Positions 1 through 6,147 of a stretch of DNA of 58,644 nt are shown piece by piece; within the stretch, counting starts at the first letter, position 1; each line of letters opens with the position of its first letter. The notes under the pieces were generated by a model that was not told the DNA's origin, searched no databases, and worked only from the letters and a program-made list of their open reading frames with translations. The stretch covers positions 1 through 58,644 of the IMG/VR virus record IMGVR_UViG_3300042691_031580; one strand, written 5' to 3'. This DNA comes from a virus. The translations under genes were made by a program, and so were the position numbers.

Positions 1-481
1 AAGGTGGAAGAACCATTTGGTCTAATTCACCTACATTCCAAGCTGAAACCATTAGTCGTCTTGAGTCAGGTTCTGTTTTTAGACTATGAACTAATCTTGC
101 AATTTGATCATACCAAAGTGAACCAATTGCTTTGCCATCTTTAACTAACCAACCTTGCCACTGTCTCCATTGCTTACCATAAATTGGACCTAATTCACCA
201 TCTGTTCTACCTGATTTAATGTAATCACCATCCCAAATATGGCAGTTATTATCATGCAAAAACTTAATGTTGGTATCACCTCTTAAAAACCAAAGTAATT
301 CAACTACCATTGTTTTCCAAGCCATCTTCTTGGTTGTAAGTAGTGGAAAACCCTCACTCATTTTATGACGTATTTGTCTTCCAAAGACACTGATTGTTCC
401 ACCGTTTCTAGTTTCTTTGGTTACTCCATTATCTAAGATGTCTTGGAGTAGGTCTGTGTAGGTTTTATCTAGTTTATTCAT
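1..481 (-). CDS. thyA: Thymidylate synthase, N-terminal part (runs off left edge)
   Basis: ThyA methylates dUMP to dTMP using methylene-tetrahydrofolate. About 160 residues are present and translate without a break. They show the family's N-terminal run: a TRNGG segment, a GFPLLTTKK segment (about residues 45-53), WFLRGDTN, HIWD, LGPIYGKQWR, and PDSRRLMVSAWN near the left edge. The reading frame leaves the window just after LPP, so the catalytic Cys (normally in a PCH motif directly afterwards) lies outside. The start is an ATG at 481 inside an 8-base overlap with the upstream gene. It is the last gene of the early small-gene operon and fits with NrdA/NrdB further upstream as deoxynucleotide supply. 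Identity is clear from the motifs. Confidence 0.95.
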   Translation of the reverse strand, partial: MNKLDKTYTDLLQDILDNGVTKETRNGGTISVFGRQIRHKMSEGFPLLTTKKMAWKTMVVELLWFLRGDTNIKFLHDNNCHIWDGDYIKSGRTDGELGPIYGKQWRQWQGWLVKDGKAIGSLWYDQIARLVHSLKTEPDSRRLMVSAWNVGELDQMVLPP

Positions 482-770
482 AACTTTCTATTTCTCCTGT
501 TCGTTTAATTGTAATGTTACATTCAATATATTGAGTTCCTTTTTTAGGTTGCACATAGGTATTACCGTCCGCATTTATTTTCCATTTTCCAAGTTCATTC
601 TCAAACTCTATTGGAAAATCTTCTTCAATAGTATGATTCTGGGTCAAATATGTATTTAGTGCAGAATCTAAGTCTTCCTTCATTTTCTTGATAACATCAG
701 AAACATTCTTTTCGCCCTCGTATTTTTCTAAGGTTTTTTGTGCGAGTATTTTAATTTCTTCTTTATTCAT
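474..770 (-). CDS. Hypothetical protein, 98 aa
   Basis: Not recognised. It is a soluble, Lys/Glu-rich protein with no membrane segment. The N-terminal 50 residues look helical; the C-terminal half is more beta-like (NTYVQPKKGTQYIECNITIKR). It overlaps both neighbours by the same 8-base ATGAATAA: its own start overlaps the stop of the next gene upstream, and its stop overlaps the thyA start. Such tight coupling supports it being a real gene. Function unknown. Confidence 0.75.
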   Translation of the reverse strand: MNKEEIKILAQKTLEKYEGEKNVSDVIKKMKEDLDSALNTYLTQNHTIEEDFPIEFENELGKWKINADGNTYVQPKKGTQYIECNITIKRTGEIESYE

Positions 771-969
771 CTTTTCCTAAGTTTTTTAATCCTTCAATAA
801 CTTCCTTATTAAACTCTATTGCAAAATCCCTCTCAATCATATTGGTAAGGGCTTGTTCGGCATCTAGTTTATCTTCAACTGTTGCCATTTCAACACAATC
901 ATCATCTGTCTTCTCACTCCAAAACATCATATGTTTGAGTAAATCGTTTCCATCAATTTTAATATTCAT
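763..969 (-). CDS. Hypothetical protein, 68 aa
   Basis: A small acidic protein, not recognised. It is coupled downstream through an ATGAATAA overlap (763-770). Its start at 969 follows the repeated leader AGAAAGTTATG that precedes several genes here. No domain or membrane segment is visible. Confidence 0.7.
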   Translation of the reverse strand: MNIKIDGNDLLKHMMFWSEKTDDDCVEMATVEDKLDAEQALTNMIERDFAIEFNKEVIEGLKNLGKDE

Positions 970-975
970 AACTTT

Positions 976-1107
976 CTATTTTTTTGGGTAAATTCCATTT
1001 TTAATTTCTTTTAAAATTTCATTTTGATATTTCTTCGAACATTTTTTAAGTTCAAATAATACCCATAGTCCAAATAAAGGTTCAATATCTTTTGGTAGTT
1101 TATTCAT
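976..1107 (-). CDS. Small hypothetical protein, 43 aa
   Basis: A short ORF that fills the gap between 969 and 1100. It starts MNKLPKDIEP and ends IYPKK, with TAG at 976-978. Its ATG lies in the same ATGAATAA overlap (1100-1107) that joins the flanking genes, and its stop codon sits 6 bases before the next ATG. The middle (FGLWVLFELKKC) is hydrophobic but short for a membrane helix. The shared junction sequence is the main reason to call it. Function unknown. Confidence 0.6.
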   Translation of the reverse strand: MNKLPKDIEPLFGLWVLFELKKCSKKYQNEILKEIKNGIYPKK

Positions 1108-1297
1108 AACTTTCTATTTTAATCATTGCAAAGTATTCAAAATCTGATATTGAAAATTCTTCAACCCTTCCTGGTGTTGATTTGAGGTATTCTACTATCA
1201 CCTTACTATCAGTTATCTCAACTACCTTAACTTCAACGGGTGATAATGAACCCAAATCTAAATTAAACTTTTTGCCTATTATTTCTACTTTATTCAT
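1100..1297 (-). CDS. Hypothetical protein, 65 aa
   Basis: A small protein of predicted beta character (repeated Val/Ile with SPVEVKVVEITDSKVIVEYL), not recognised. Both ends use the ATGAATAA start/stop overlap (1100-1107 and 1290-1297), and the protein ends IESYE because the coding frame reads through the leader of the next gene. Probably a real, translationally coupled gene. Confidence 0.7.
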   Translation of the reverse strand: MNKVEIIGKKFNLDLGSLSPVEVKVVEITDSKVIVEYLKSTPGRVEEFSISDFEYFAMIKIESYE

Positions 1298-1643
1298 AAC
1301 TTTCTATTATAGTGTCTTTGTATGTTATTGTGATTAGTTTGGTTGGAACATTGTGTTCATCACATAATTTATTACAATAATCAATCTCCGACATATTTGG
1401 TGTTAAATTCGCTAATTCCCAACGTTCAGACATATCTAACTCTCGTTCCTCAATCTTTAGTCCCCACTTTTCAGAGAACTCATTACCTCTTAAACTCCTT
1501 TCTTTAATAGATTTAATAAACCATTCTTTAGTCATTGGTTCATAATAACTTGGTTGAACATCTAAATTAGGTGGGCAAATTGGTCGTATGAAATTGATTA
1601 AGTAATTCTCATACGCCTCATCAATAATCTGTTCTTTATTCAT
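1290..1643 (-). CDS. Hypothetical protein, 117 aa
   Basis: Not recognised. It begins MNKEQIIDEAYENYL. There are three Cys (ICPP near residue 23, and DYCNKLCDEH near residues 89-95), but no clear zinc-finger spacing. Start and stop both lie in the repeated ATGAATAA overlap with the neighbouring genes. It ends IESYE like two other proteins in this operon, purely because of the shared junction sequence. Confidence 0.7.
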   Translation of the reverse strand: MNKEQIIDEAYENYLINFIRPICPPNLDVQPSYYEPMTKEWFIKSIKERSLRGNEFSEKWGLKIEERELDMSERWELANLTPNMSEIDYCNKLCDEHNVPTKLITITYKDTIIESYE

Positions 1644-2085
1644 AATTTTTTATTATAAAAGCTTTCAATGACTCATTTAAGTCATGACCATTTTCCCACA
1701 ATTGTTGTATTTTTGGTATGGTAATATTGTCTCTATCGTATTCTTCATCTTCACCATCAACATAACCATAATTCATACATTCAGCAAAAGCAATCACATA
1801 ATCATCAACATTGAAGTTTTCTTTGGTAATGTCGTCAGGACAAGTTTCAAATTTATTTCTTAACTCATTTGCTTTCTTTTGGAAATCCTCATTAAATTTA
1901 GGATTACCATATTCATCAACACTCTCTAAGTTGCTCTTAACTAATTCTGGATTTTGACATTCTTTTATAAGACCAGCTGCTGAAGTCCATAACACATCTA
2001 CATGCTCGACCTTATATCCTATTTTGTAATGGCCAAATTGAATTCTACAATATGGGCATATAATTTCTGGGTATAATTCTTCCAT
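1636..2085 (-). CDS. Hypothetical protein with one CPYC knuckle, 149 aa
   Basis: The start chosen is the Met at 2085 (MEELYPEIICPYC). It lies one base after the stop codon of the upstream gene (2087-2089), whereas the longer frame from 2127 would overlap that gene by 41 bases. A CPYC pair near the N-terminus could be half of a metal site; DVLWTSAAGL and an acidic region with CMNYGYVDGEDEEYDRDN follow. No family is recognised. It is coupled to the next gene by ATGAATAA at 1636-1643. Confidence 0.7.
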   Translation of the reverse strand: MEELYPEIICPYCRIQFGHYKIGYKVEHVDVLWTSAAGLIKECQNPELVKSNLESVDEYGNPKFNEDFQKKANELRNKFETCPDDITKENFNVDDYVIAFAECMNYGYVDGEDEEYDRDNITIPKIQQLWENGHDLNESLKAFIIKNYE

Positions 2086-2086
2086 T

Positions 2087-2548
2087 TTATGGGTGTGTTC
2101 CATTTGATAAACTAATACCATGTACAAAACCAGAAATAAATTGACTTATCTCATTTTCTGTCATATCTTTTAAAGCAGTCCCAACTGCAATGCCAATTTC
2201 ATTTCCAAGGTCAGAAATGTCACCATTATCGTATGTAGCAGTCTTCAATTTTGAACTAATAGTTTTAAGTGTTGCTTGAAAATCCATTTCTCTATCACTT
2301 AGTTCAAATGCACCATCAGGTCCTATTTGGAAATCATCACTTACATAAGGTTCATTTTCTAAACCATCCATAAGTGTAACATCCCAATCTGATAATTCTT
2401 CAGCATGTTCATCAATAGGTCTAAGACCATTATGTGGTGGTGGAAGTTCCATGTTAGAAAATTTCCAATCAGACCATTCTTCAAAAGTGAATGTTGATTC
2501 TGGGTTTTCGTTAAAATAGTTTTTGTATTGTGTTTCTAGTGTGCTCAT
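2087..2548 (-). CDS. Hypothetical acidic protein, 153 aa
   Basis: First gene of the small-gene operon that ends with thyA. It has a Bacteroidetes-like early promoter directly upstream (2562-2598). It is strongly acidic with a Pro-rich turn (ELPPPHNGLRP), and its C-terminal 60 residues look helical with Gly-rich stretches (GIAVGTALKDM, FISGFVHGIS). No domain is recognised. Confidence 0.75.
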   Translation of the reverse strand: MSTLETQYKNYFNENPESTFTFEEWSDWKFSNMELPPPHNGLRPIDEHAEELSDWDVTLMDGLENEPYVSDDFQIGPDGAFELSDREMDFQATLKTISSKLKTATYDNGDISDLGNEIGIAVGTALKDMTENEISQFISGFVHGISLSNGTHP

Positions 2549-2561
2549 AACTTTTTTCTAT

Positions 2562-2598
2562 ATTTTAAATATACGATGTGTAATCTCGTAAGCCTAAA
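2562..2598 (-). promoter_or_regulatory. Early-type promoter for the 2548-to-thyA operon
   Basis: On the coding strand, TTAGGCTTAC is followed by TATATTTAAA with 24 bases between the starts of the two boxes. The same two boxes at the same distance recur before four other early-side genes. The first box here has one mismatch to TTTGGCTTAC. The layout fits the known Bacteroidetes -33/-7 promoter (TTTG and TAnnTTTG). Confidence 0.7.
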
Positions 2599-2623
2599 TC
2601 TTCAATTAATTCATTTTATTTGT

Positions 2624-2692
2624 AGTCAGGACAGGATTCGAATCTGTAACTTTCGTAAATATAACTAGCGTCTACCATTCCGCCACCTGACT
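2624..2692 (-). tRNA. tRNA-like gene, Leu-type body, aberrant anticodon arm
   Basis: A perfect 7-bp acceptor stem (AGTCAGG/CCTGACT), a Leu-type D arm (GCGGAATGGTAGACGC) and a T arm around TTCGAAT are visible, with an A at the discriminator position and no encoded CCA. Between the D and T arms there are only 20 bases. I cannot fold these into a standard 5-bp stem with a 7-base loop, and the long variable arm expected of tRNA-Leu is missing. It may be an altered or decayed tRNA-Leu, so the anticodon is left uncalled. Confidence 0.6.
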
Positions 2693-2698
2693 ATTTTT

Positions 2699-2857
2699 TT
2701 ATTTCTTAAAAATATAACCTTGATGTGATTTATCCCAATACTTTCTTGTTAGACATATCCAAGTCAATACTTTTAATTTCCACCATCTTCTTAACTTAAT
2801 GTACCATGGATCTTTTTCCATTTCGTCTATTATTCTTTGAAATACTTTACTTCTCAT
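2699..2857 (-). CDS. Small basic Trp-rich protein, 52 aa
   Basis: The ORF lies exactly between the two tRNA-like genes: start ATG at 2857, TAA at 2699-2701. It encodes a Lys/Arg- and Trp-rich peptide with EKDPWYIKLRRWWKLK near residues 13-28 and a C-terminal RKYWDKSHQGYIFKK. I believe similar short proteins occur in other phage genomes, but I cannot check this. Composition and the tight fit in the gap support coding. Function unknown; it could bind nucleic acid or membrane. Confidence 0.65.
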   Translation of the reverse strand: MRSKVFQRIIDEMEKDPWYIKLRRWWKLKVLTWICLTRKYWDKSHQGYIFKK

Positions 2858-2873
2858 TGTTTAATTTTTTAGC

Positions 2874-2943
2874 AGCCAGGACAGGATTCGAACCTATAAT
2901 CATATCATGAGATACCTGCGTCTACCAATTCCGCCACCTGGCT
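2874..2943 (-). tRNA. Second tRNA-like gene, Leu-type body, aberrant anticodon arm
   Basis: A 7-bp acceptor stem (AGCCAGG/CCTGGCT), a Leu-type D arm (GCGGAATTGGTAGACGC) and a good T arm (ATAGG TTCGAAT CCTGT) are present. The central 20 bases, the same length as in the other copy, fold better as a 5-bp stem (GTATC/GATAT, one G-U) with a 4-base loop TCAT than as a normal anticodon arm. There is no long variable arm. The near identity of both copies in the outer arms suggests a duplication. Confidence 0.6.
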
Positions 2944-2965
2944 AATTTGAGGATGAGAAGTCCTC

Positions 2966-3029
2966 TGTGTTGTAGAGGTAAGTTGCAGAAGCCACTCTCT
3001 TGACATTCCTTTCTCAAGGGAACAACACA
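2966..3029 (-). ncRNA. Candidate structured RNA upstream of the tRNA-like pair
   Basis: On the minus strand TGTGTTGT (from 3029) pairs perfectly with ACAACACA (ending 2966), giving an 8-bp closing stem. Just inside it is a TTCC...GGAA hairpin (3006-3021), and weaker AGAG/CTCT pairing can close the rest. An alternative hairpin GAGGA/TCCTC (7-base loop) follows at 2951-2967. The stretch has no ORF and lies between the SPFH gene and the tRNA-like genes. It could be a small RNA, a processing signal or a degraded tRNA. Confidence 0.35.
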
Positions 3030-3037
3030 TTTTAATC

Positions 3038-3850
3038 TTACTTTATGTTTTTAACAAACGGTAATGTACTTCCAGCCCAAGTTGAGGGTAATTTTCCATC
3101 CCACTTTTCAATAGCTTGCTGTTGTAACAATTCAGGTGTAATACCTCGTGATTTAATAATGTTTTCTTGCGCTTGCAACTCAGCTAATTCATTTCTTTTC
3201 TTTTGTTCAATAATTTGTTGATCAAGTACAGATACGTTAGTGTTAACTTCATTACGAGAATCGATTTTAGCCTTTACTTTATCACTGAAATCCAAATTGG
3301 CACTAAAAGTAATTAGTTCTAAGCCTTTGTCTTCAAATGATTTCTTTACCAAAGCTTGTACTCTTTCTTCAAATTTAAGAGAACCTCCATTAGCCATAAG
3401 TGAATCAGTAATATACTTTCTACTTTCTTCTTTAATTAAATCATAGATATGAGGTTCAAGTACATTGTCTTCTAAAGATTTCATAAATGAATCACCACTA
3501 CCTAAACGAGCATTTTGAAATACCAAATCTACAACTCTATTTGGAATAGCTTTATAAGAATAAAGTGGCTTTGCATTAAACTCTGTGTTGTCAGCAGCTT
3601 TTAGTTTTAAAATACGATCTGTACCATCTTCATTTGTAAAAGCAGCTCTTTGTTCAAACGCAGGTACTTGAAACAACTCAGTACCAGGTGATGTTGTGTT
3701 TACTCGACCTTGTTGTTTTGAATAATCGTCCTTACCGTTTTTACCATAATTCTCCATTAACACCCCATAATAGTTAGGAGCAACTCTTTCACAAGAAGTA
3801 AGAGTGATTGTAGCAATTAACATTGCAAAAATAAATTTAGTTTTTTTCAT
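3038..3850 (-). CDS. SPFH/prohibitin-like lipoprotein, 270 aa
   Basis: An N-terminal signal sequence ends in a lipobox (ITLTSCE, Cys at about residue 20), so the mature protein should be a lipid-anchored envelope protein. The rest resembles the SPFH/prohibitin fold: a VAPNYYGVLMENYG opening, a central PNRVVDLVFQNA segment, an acidic-basic helical stretch (LIKEESRKYITDSLMANGG), then a long charged helix (LDQQIIEQKKRNELAELQAQENI), and a C-terminal WDGKLPSTWAGSTLPFVKNI resembling prohibitin-like C-termini. Such proteins form membrane rings in cells. In a phage it could alter the host envelope or protease control. The role is inference; the lipoprotein signal is directly visible. Confidence 0.75.
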   Translation of the reverse strand: MKKTKFIFAMLIATITLTSCERVAPNYYGVLMENYGKNGKDDYSKQQGRVNTTSPGTELFQVPAFEQRAAFTNEDGTDRILKLKAADNTEFNAKPLYSYKAIPNRVVDLVFQNARLGSGDSFMKSLEDNVLEPHIYDLIKEESRKYITDSLMANGGSLKFEERVQALVKKSFEDKGLELITFSANLDFSDKVKAKIDSRNEVNTNVSVLDQQIIEQKKRNELAELQAQENIIKSRGITPELLQQQAIEKWDGKLPSTWAGSTLPFVKNIK

Positions 3851-4016
3851 TTTGTTTTTTTGTTTTTTTGTTTATAACTAATTGATTAAATAATAATATA
3901 ACGGCAAAGCCAACTATAAAGCCGACCCACGGGTTAACATGGTTGAAAGTCCATGCAATTCCAAAAATACTAGCTATTATTAAGGCTAGTCCTAAAATGT
4001 ATTTGTTGTTTATCAT
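3837..4016 (-). CDS. Small membrane protein, 59 aa, two TM helices
   Basis: The ORF runs from ATG at 4016 to TAA at 3837-3839, overlapping the start of the SPFH lipoprotein gene by 14 bases. It has two hydrophobic segments, about residues 6-22 (YILGLALIIASIFGIAW) and 29-45 (GFIVGFAVILLF), and a Lys/Asn-rich tail. It may work with the lipoprotein, but nothing proves that. Confidence 0.6.
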   Translation of the reverse strand: MINNKYILGLALIIASIFGIAWTFNHVNPWVGFIVGFAVILLFNQLVINKKTKKQNEKN

Positions 4017-4023
4017 ATGTAGA

Positions 4024-4272
4024 TTAATCTAAATTTAATTCATACTCATGTAATAATGACCTAAGATATTCTCTTATTTTCTCACAAGCTTCCACCTCTA
4101 GTTCAGAAGCCTCACCTGTTTCATTAGCGCAAATAGAAGAACCATATTTCACAACAGATCGAAGTTTTTGATCTAATTCCCACATAGCTGCTTTCCATTT
4201 AGTACCATCTAATGCAGCTCTTGCATCATTTGCTTCTTCTTCAGAATCAAATTCTAAGATTATTTTTCCCAT
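4024..4272 (-). CDS. Hypothetical protein, 82 aa
   Basis: A soluble acidic protein beginning MGKIILEFDSEEEANDARAAL. It then has a helical WKAAMWELDQKLR segment and CANETGEASELEVEACEKIREYL. I recall this arrangement from unnamed phage proteins, but no function is known to me. It is preceded by a strong early-type promoter (4285-4320) and is the first gene of the unit that continues into the SPFH gene. Confidence 0.75.
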   Translation of the reverse strand: MGKIILEFDSEEEANDARAALDGTKWKAAMWELDQKLRSVVKYGSSICANETGEASELEVEACEKIREYLRSLLHEYELNLD

Positions 4273-4284
4273 AACTTTTATTTT

Positions 4285-4320
4285 TATTTAAATATATGAA
4301 AAAAAATTTTGTAAGCCAAA
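4285..4320 (-). promoter_or_regulatory. Early-type promoter
   Basis: TTTGGCTTAC (starting at 4320 on the coding strand) and TATATTTAAATA (starting at 4296) are separated by the usual 24 bases, with an A/T tract between them. The start codon at 4272 is only about 12 bases past the -7 box, giving a very short leader. Confidence 0.75.
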
Positions 4321-4325
4321 GTTTT

Positions 4326-4541
4326 TTAAAAATCTTCTAAATCTGAGTCTTCTGTGTCTTCTGAGTCAGTGTTGTCTGAGAATATTCTATCTATTATAGC
4401 AATATATATTACAGTTTTGATTTTATCAAAAATACTATTAATACTATCACTGGTGTCTTTAGTGAATTTTTTTAAAAGAAAAAAATCAATGATTAATACA
4501 CACACTAATATAATTGCGATTATTAAAAAAATTATAATCAT
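4326..4541 (-). CDS. Small membrane protein with acidic tail, 71 aa
   Basis: One N-terminal transmembrane helix (about residues 2-24, almost all Ile/Leu/Val/Phe), a short Lys-rich loop and a strongly acidic C-terminus (DNTDSEDTEDSDLEDF). Size and topology would allow a holin or antiholin, but no family motif supports that. It lies in a cluster of three small membrane-protein genes. Confidence 0.6.
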   Translation of the reverse strand: MIIIFLIIAIILVCVLIIDFFLLKKFTKDTSDSINSIFDKIKTVIYIAIIDRIFSDNTDSEDTEDSDLEDF

Positions 4542-4547
4542 AATTAT

Positions 4548-4781
4548 TTATGTTGGAGTGTTTTTATTTTTTTTAAAGATATTTATGATGAATTTAAAAA
4601 AAGCTACACTAGCCCCCAGGTATGCTAATAGTTGAGCGCTTTCTAATATAATAGGTGGTAGATGCATGTCTGCTGGGTTTGTTTCAAATATATGTCCTAA
4701 ACTTACGTATCCTAGACATTTTAAAAAAGCTTCACCTGGCCTTGCTAGGTCAATGTTCATTGGGTCAAAATTAAATTGCAT
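4548..4781 (-). CDS. Small membrane protein, 77 aa
   Basis: A polar N-terminal half (NFDPMNIDLARPGEAFLKCLGYVSLG) is followed by one transmembrane helix (about residues 48-68, ESAQLLAYLGASVAFFKFIINIF) and a basic end KKNKNTPT. It sits 6 bases upstream of the next small membrane gene. A holin-like role is possible but not shown. Confidence 0.6.
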   Translation of the reverse strand: MQFNFDPMNIDLARPGEAFLKCLGYVSLGHIFETNPADMHLPPIILESAQLLAYLGASVAFFKFIINIFKKNKNTPT

Positions 4782-4863
4782 TTTTAAATTTTAAAGTTTA
4801 AAACAATATAAATGTTAATTATATTTTTGTCCTATATACGTATTGAAAAGACTTATATTAGTA

Positions 4864-5097
4864 TTATACTTTTAAAAAAGAAATTAATATAGCTGTTATA
4901 CCTCCTAATAGAGTAAATAATAAATCCATCCAATTAAATCCTGATCTTTTTATGTCGTAAATTTCCTTAGATACTGCGAGTAAAACGCAGACCGATATAG
5001 CAGACACCATATTATATAAAAAAAGAATTATCGCTGTTATAACTAAACCATATATAAAATGGTTTGCTTTATCGTGAGGAATCATTGGTAAATTCAT
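4864..5097 (-). CDS. YfiM/VanZ-like small integral membrane protein, 77 aa
   Basis: The start chosen is the Met at 5097, whose ATG overlaps the stop of the upstream phosphoesterase as ATGA; the longer frame from 5130 would overlap by 37 bases. The protein has HDKANHFIYG, three hydrophobic stretches and KEIYDIKRSGFNWMDLLFTLLGG. This DKxxHF...KExYD...G...DLxxxLxG pattern recalls small YfiM-like membrane proteins, which also occur in phages. Function unknown; a role at the envelope during lysis is a guess. Confidence 0.65.
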   Translation of the reverse strand: MNLPMIPHDKANHFIYGLVITAIILFLYNMVSAISVCVLLAVSKEIYDIKRSGFNWMDLLFTLLGGITAILISFLKV

Positions 5098-5786
5098 ATG
5101 AAAGTTATAATGTTGGTTTCTTTTTCCCAATCAAATGTAATTGGTTTATGCATATAACTATATTGTTCTCCAAGAACAGCTGCGTTAAAGAAATGCACAC
5201 CACCATCAGTACTAACCTTATGCCCATATCCAGAGTGAATGTGGCCACAAACGTGTATTTTAGGTTTAACTTCAGCAATTTTGTCAGTCAAGTTTTCGCA
5301 ACCTAAGGGAATACCTTGACCAATTACAGTATCTAAATAACCAAAGGCAGGACCATGAGTGATTAATATGTCAGTGTCATTTGGAATCTTATCCCAATAT
5401 TGCTGAATGTCTTCTCCTCTATCAGCATTGAACGCCCAGTTCATAAATCTTGGTTGCCAAGGACTACCATATATCTTAATTGTACTTTCAGTATCTTCAC
5501 CAATAACTATAAAATCATCCTGTAAGTACTTTATGCTAGGATATAGTTCTAATATTTCTTTTATTTTTGTAGGATCATTTTGAAATCCCCAATCATGATT
5601 ACCAGCGATAAAAATTTTGTGAGTGTAGTTCTTAATACTATTGTACCACTTACAAAATTCTCTTATTTCGTGTTCATAACCCATACTGGAGATATCTCCA
5701 GCATGGATTAGAATGTCACCGCCTGGTAGGTCTTGAGTTATTTGTTTGTGTTTGTTGTGTGTATCACTGATTACTGTAATTCTCAT
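5094..5786 (-). CDS. Calcineurin-like metallophosphoesterase, 230 aa
   Basis: All metal-binding blocks of the family are present in order: SDTHNKH (7-13), GDI (30-32), GNHDW (62-66), THGPAFG (about 145) and GHIHSGYG (about 180). The length fits the short MPPED/UPF0046-type phosphoesterases. It should hydrolyse a phosphoester or cyclic nucleotide; the substrate cannot be read from the sequence. It is cytoplasmic, with no signal peptide. Its stop overlaps the ATG of the next membrane-protein gene. Confidence 0.88.
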   Translation of the reverse strand: MRITVISDTHNKHKQITQDLPGGDILIHAGDISSMGYEHEIREFCKWYNSIKNYTHKIFIAGNHDWGFQNDPTKIKEILELYPSIKYLQDDFIVIGEDTESTIKIYGSPWQPRFMNWAFNADRGEDIQQYWDKIPNDTDILITHGPAFGYLDTVIGQGIPLGCENLTDKIAEVKPKIHVCGHIHSGYGHKVSTDGGVHFFNAAVLGEQYSYMHKPITFDWEKETNIITFI

Positions 5787-5787
5787 T

Positions 5788-6147
5788 TTAAATATTTCTT
5801 ATACTTAACTCATATAGTGAGTTTTCAGTTTTGAATTTTATATAATTATCTTTTTGATCTAGAATTTCAATAATAATTGTTGTTAACCAAGCATAATTTA
5901 TTCTAGGGTCTAATAAGAGTGATCTGCCTATTTGAATATTATCATGTAATTCCTTTACTGTACGATCTTCATTCCATTCAACATATTTAATTTGATCTCC
6001 TCTTTTTATTAAACCATCATTTAGTCTAGTTAAAGTATATTTATATTCTTTAGTTAATATAAAATCACCCTGCTCATCAATATTAATAGGTATTTTAGGT
6101 TGAGTTCCACCTATAGCAGCAATATGTTTTAGATCATTTAAGTTCAT
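5788..6147 (-). CDS. Hypothetical protein, 119 aa
   Basis: Not recognised. It is predicted to be mostly beta, with a charged loop KRGDQIKYVEWNEDRTVKELHDNIQIGRSLLLDPR. Its start overlaps the folE stop by one base (TAATG), and the phosphoesterase follows after a gap of one base, so the three genes form one unit. The order suggests a nucleotide-related role, but this is only context. Confidence 0.65.
   Translation of the reverse strand: MNLNDLKHIAAIGGTQPKIPINIDEQGDFILTKEYKYTLTRLNDGLIKRGDQIKYVEWNEDRTVKELHDNIQIGRSLLLDPRINYAWLTTIIIEILDQKDNYIKFKTENSLYELSIRNI

Noticed and set aside
2624-2943. Naming anticodons for the two tRNA-like genes (CAT or TTA were possible readings)
   Set aside because: No reading gives a paired 5-bp anticodon stem with a 7-base loop, so any anticodon would be a guess.
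5098-5130. Longer N-terminus of the YfiM-like membrane protein
   Set aside because: It would overlap the phosphoesterase gene by 37 bases; the Met at 5097 gives an ATGA overlap typical of this genome.
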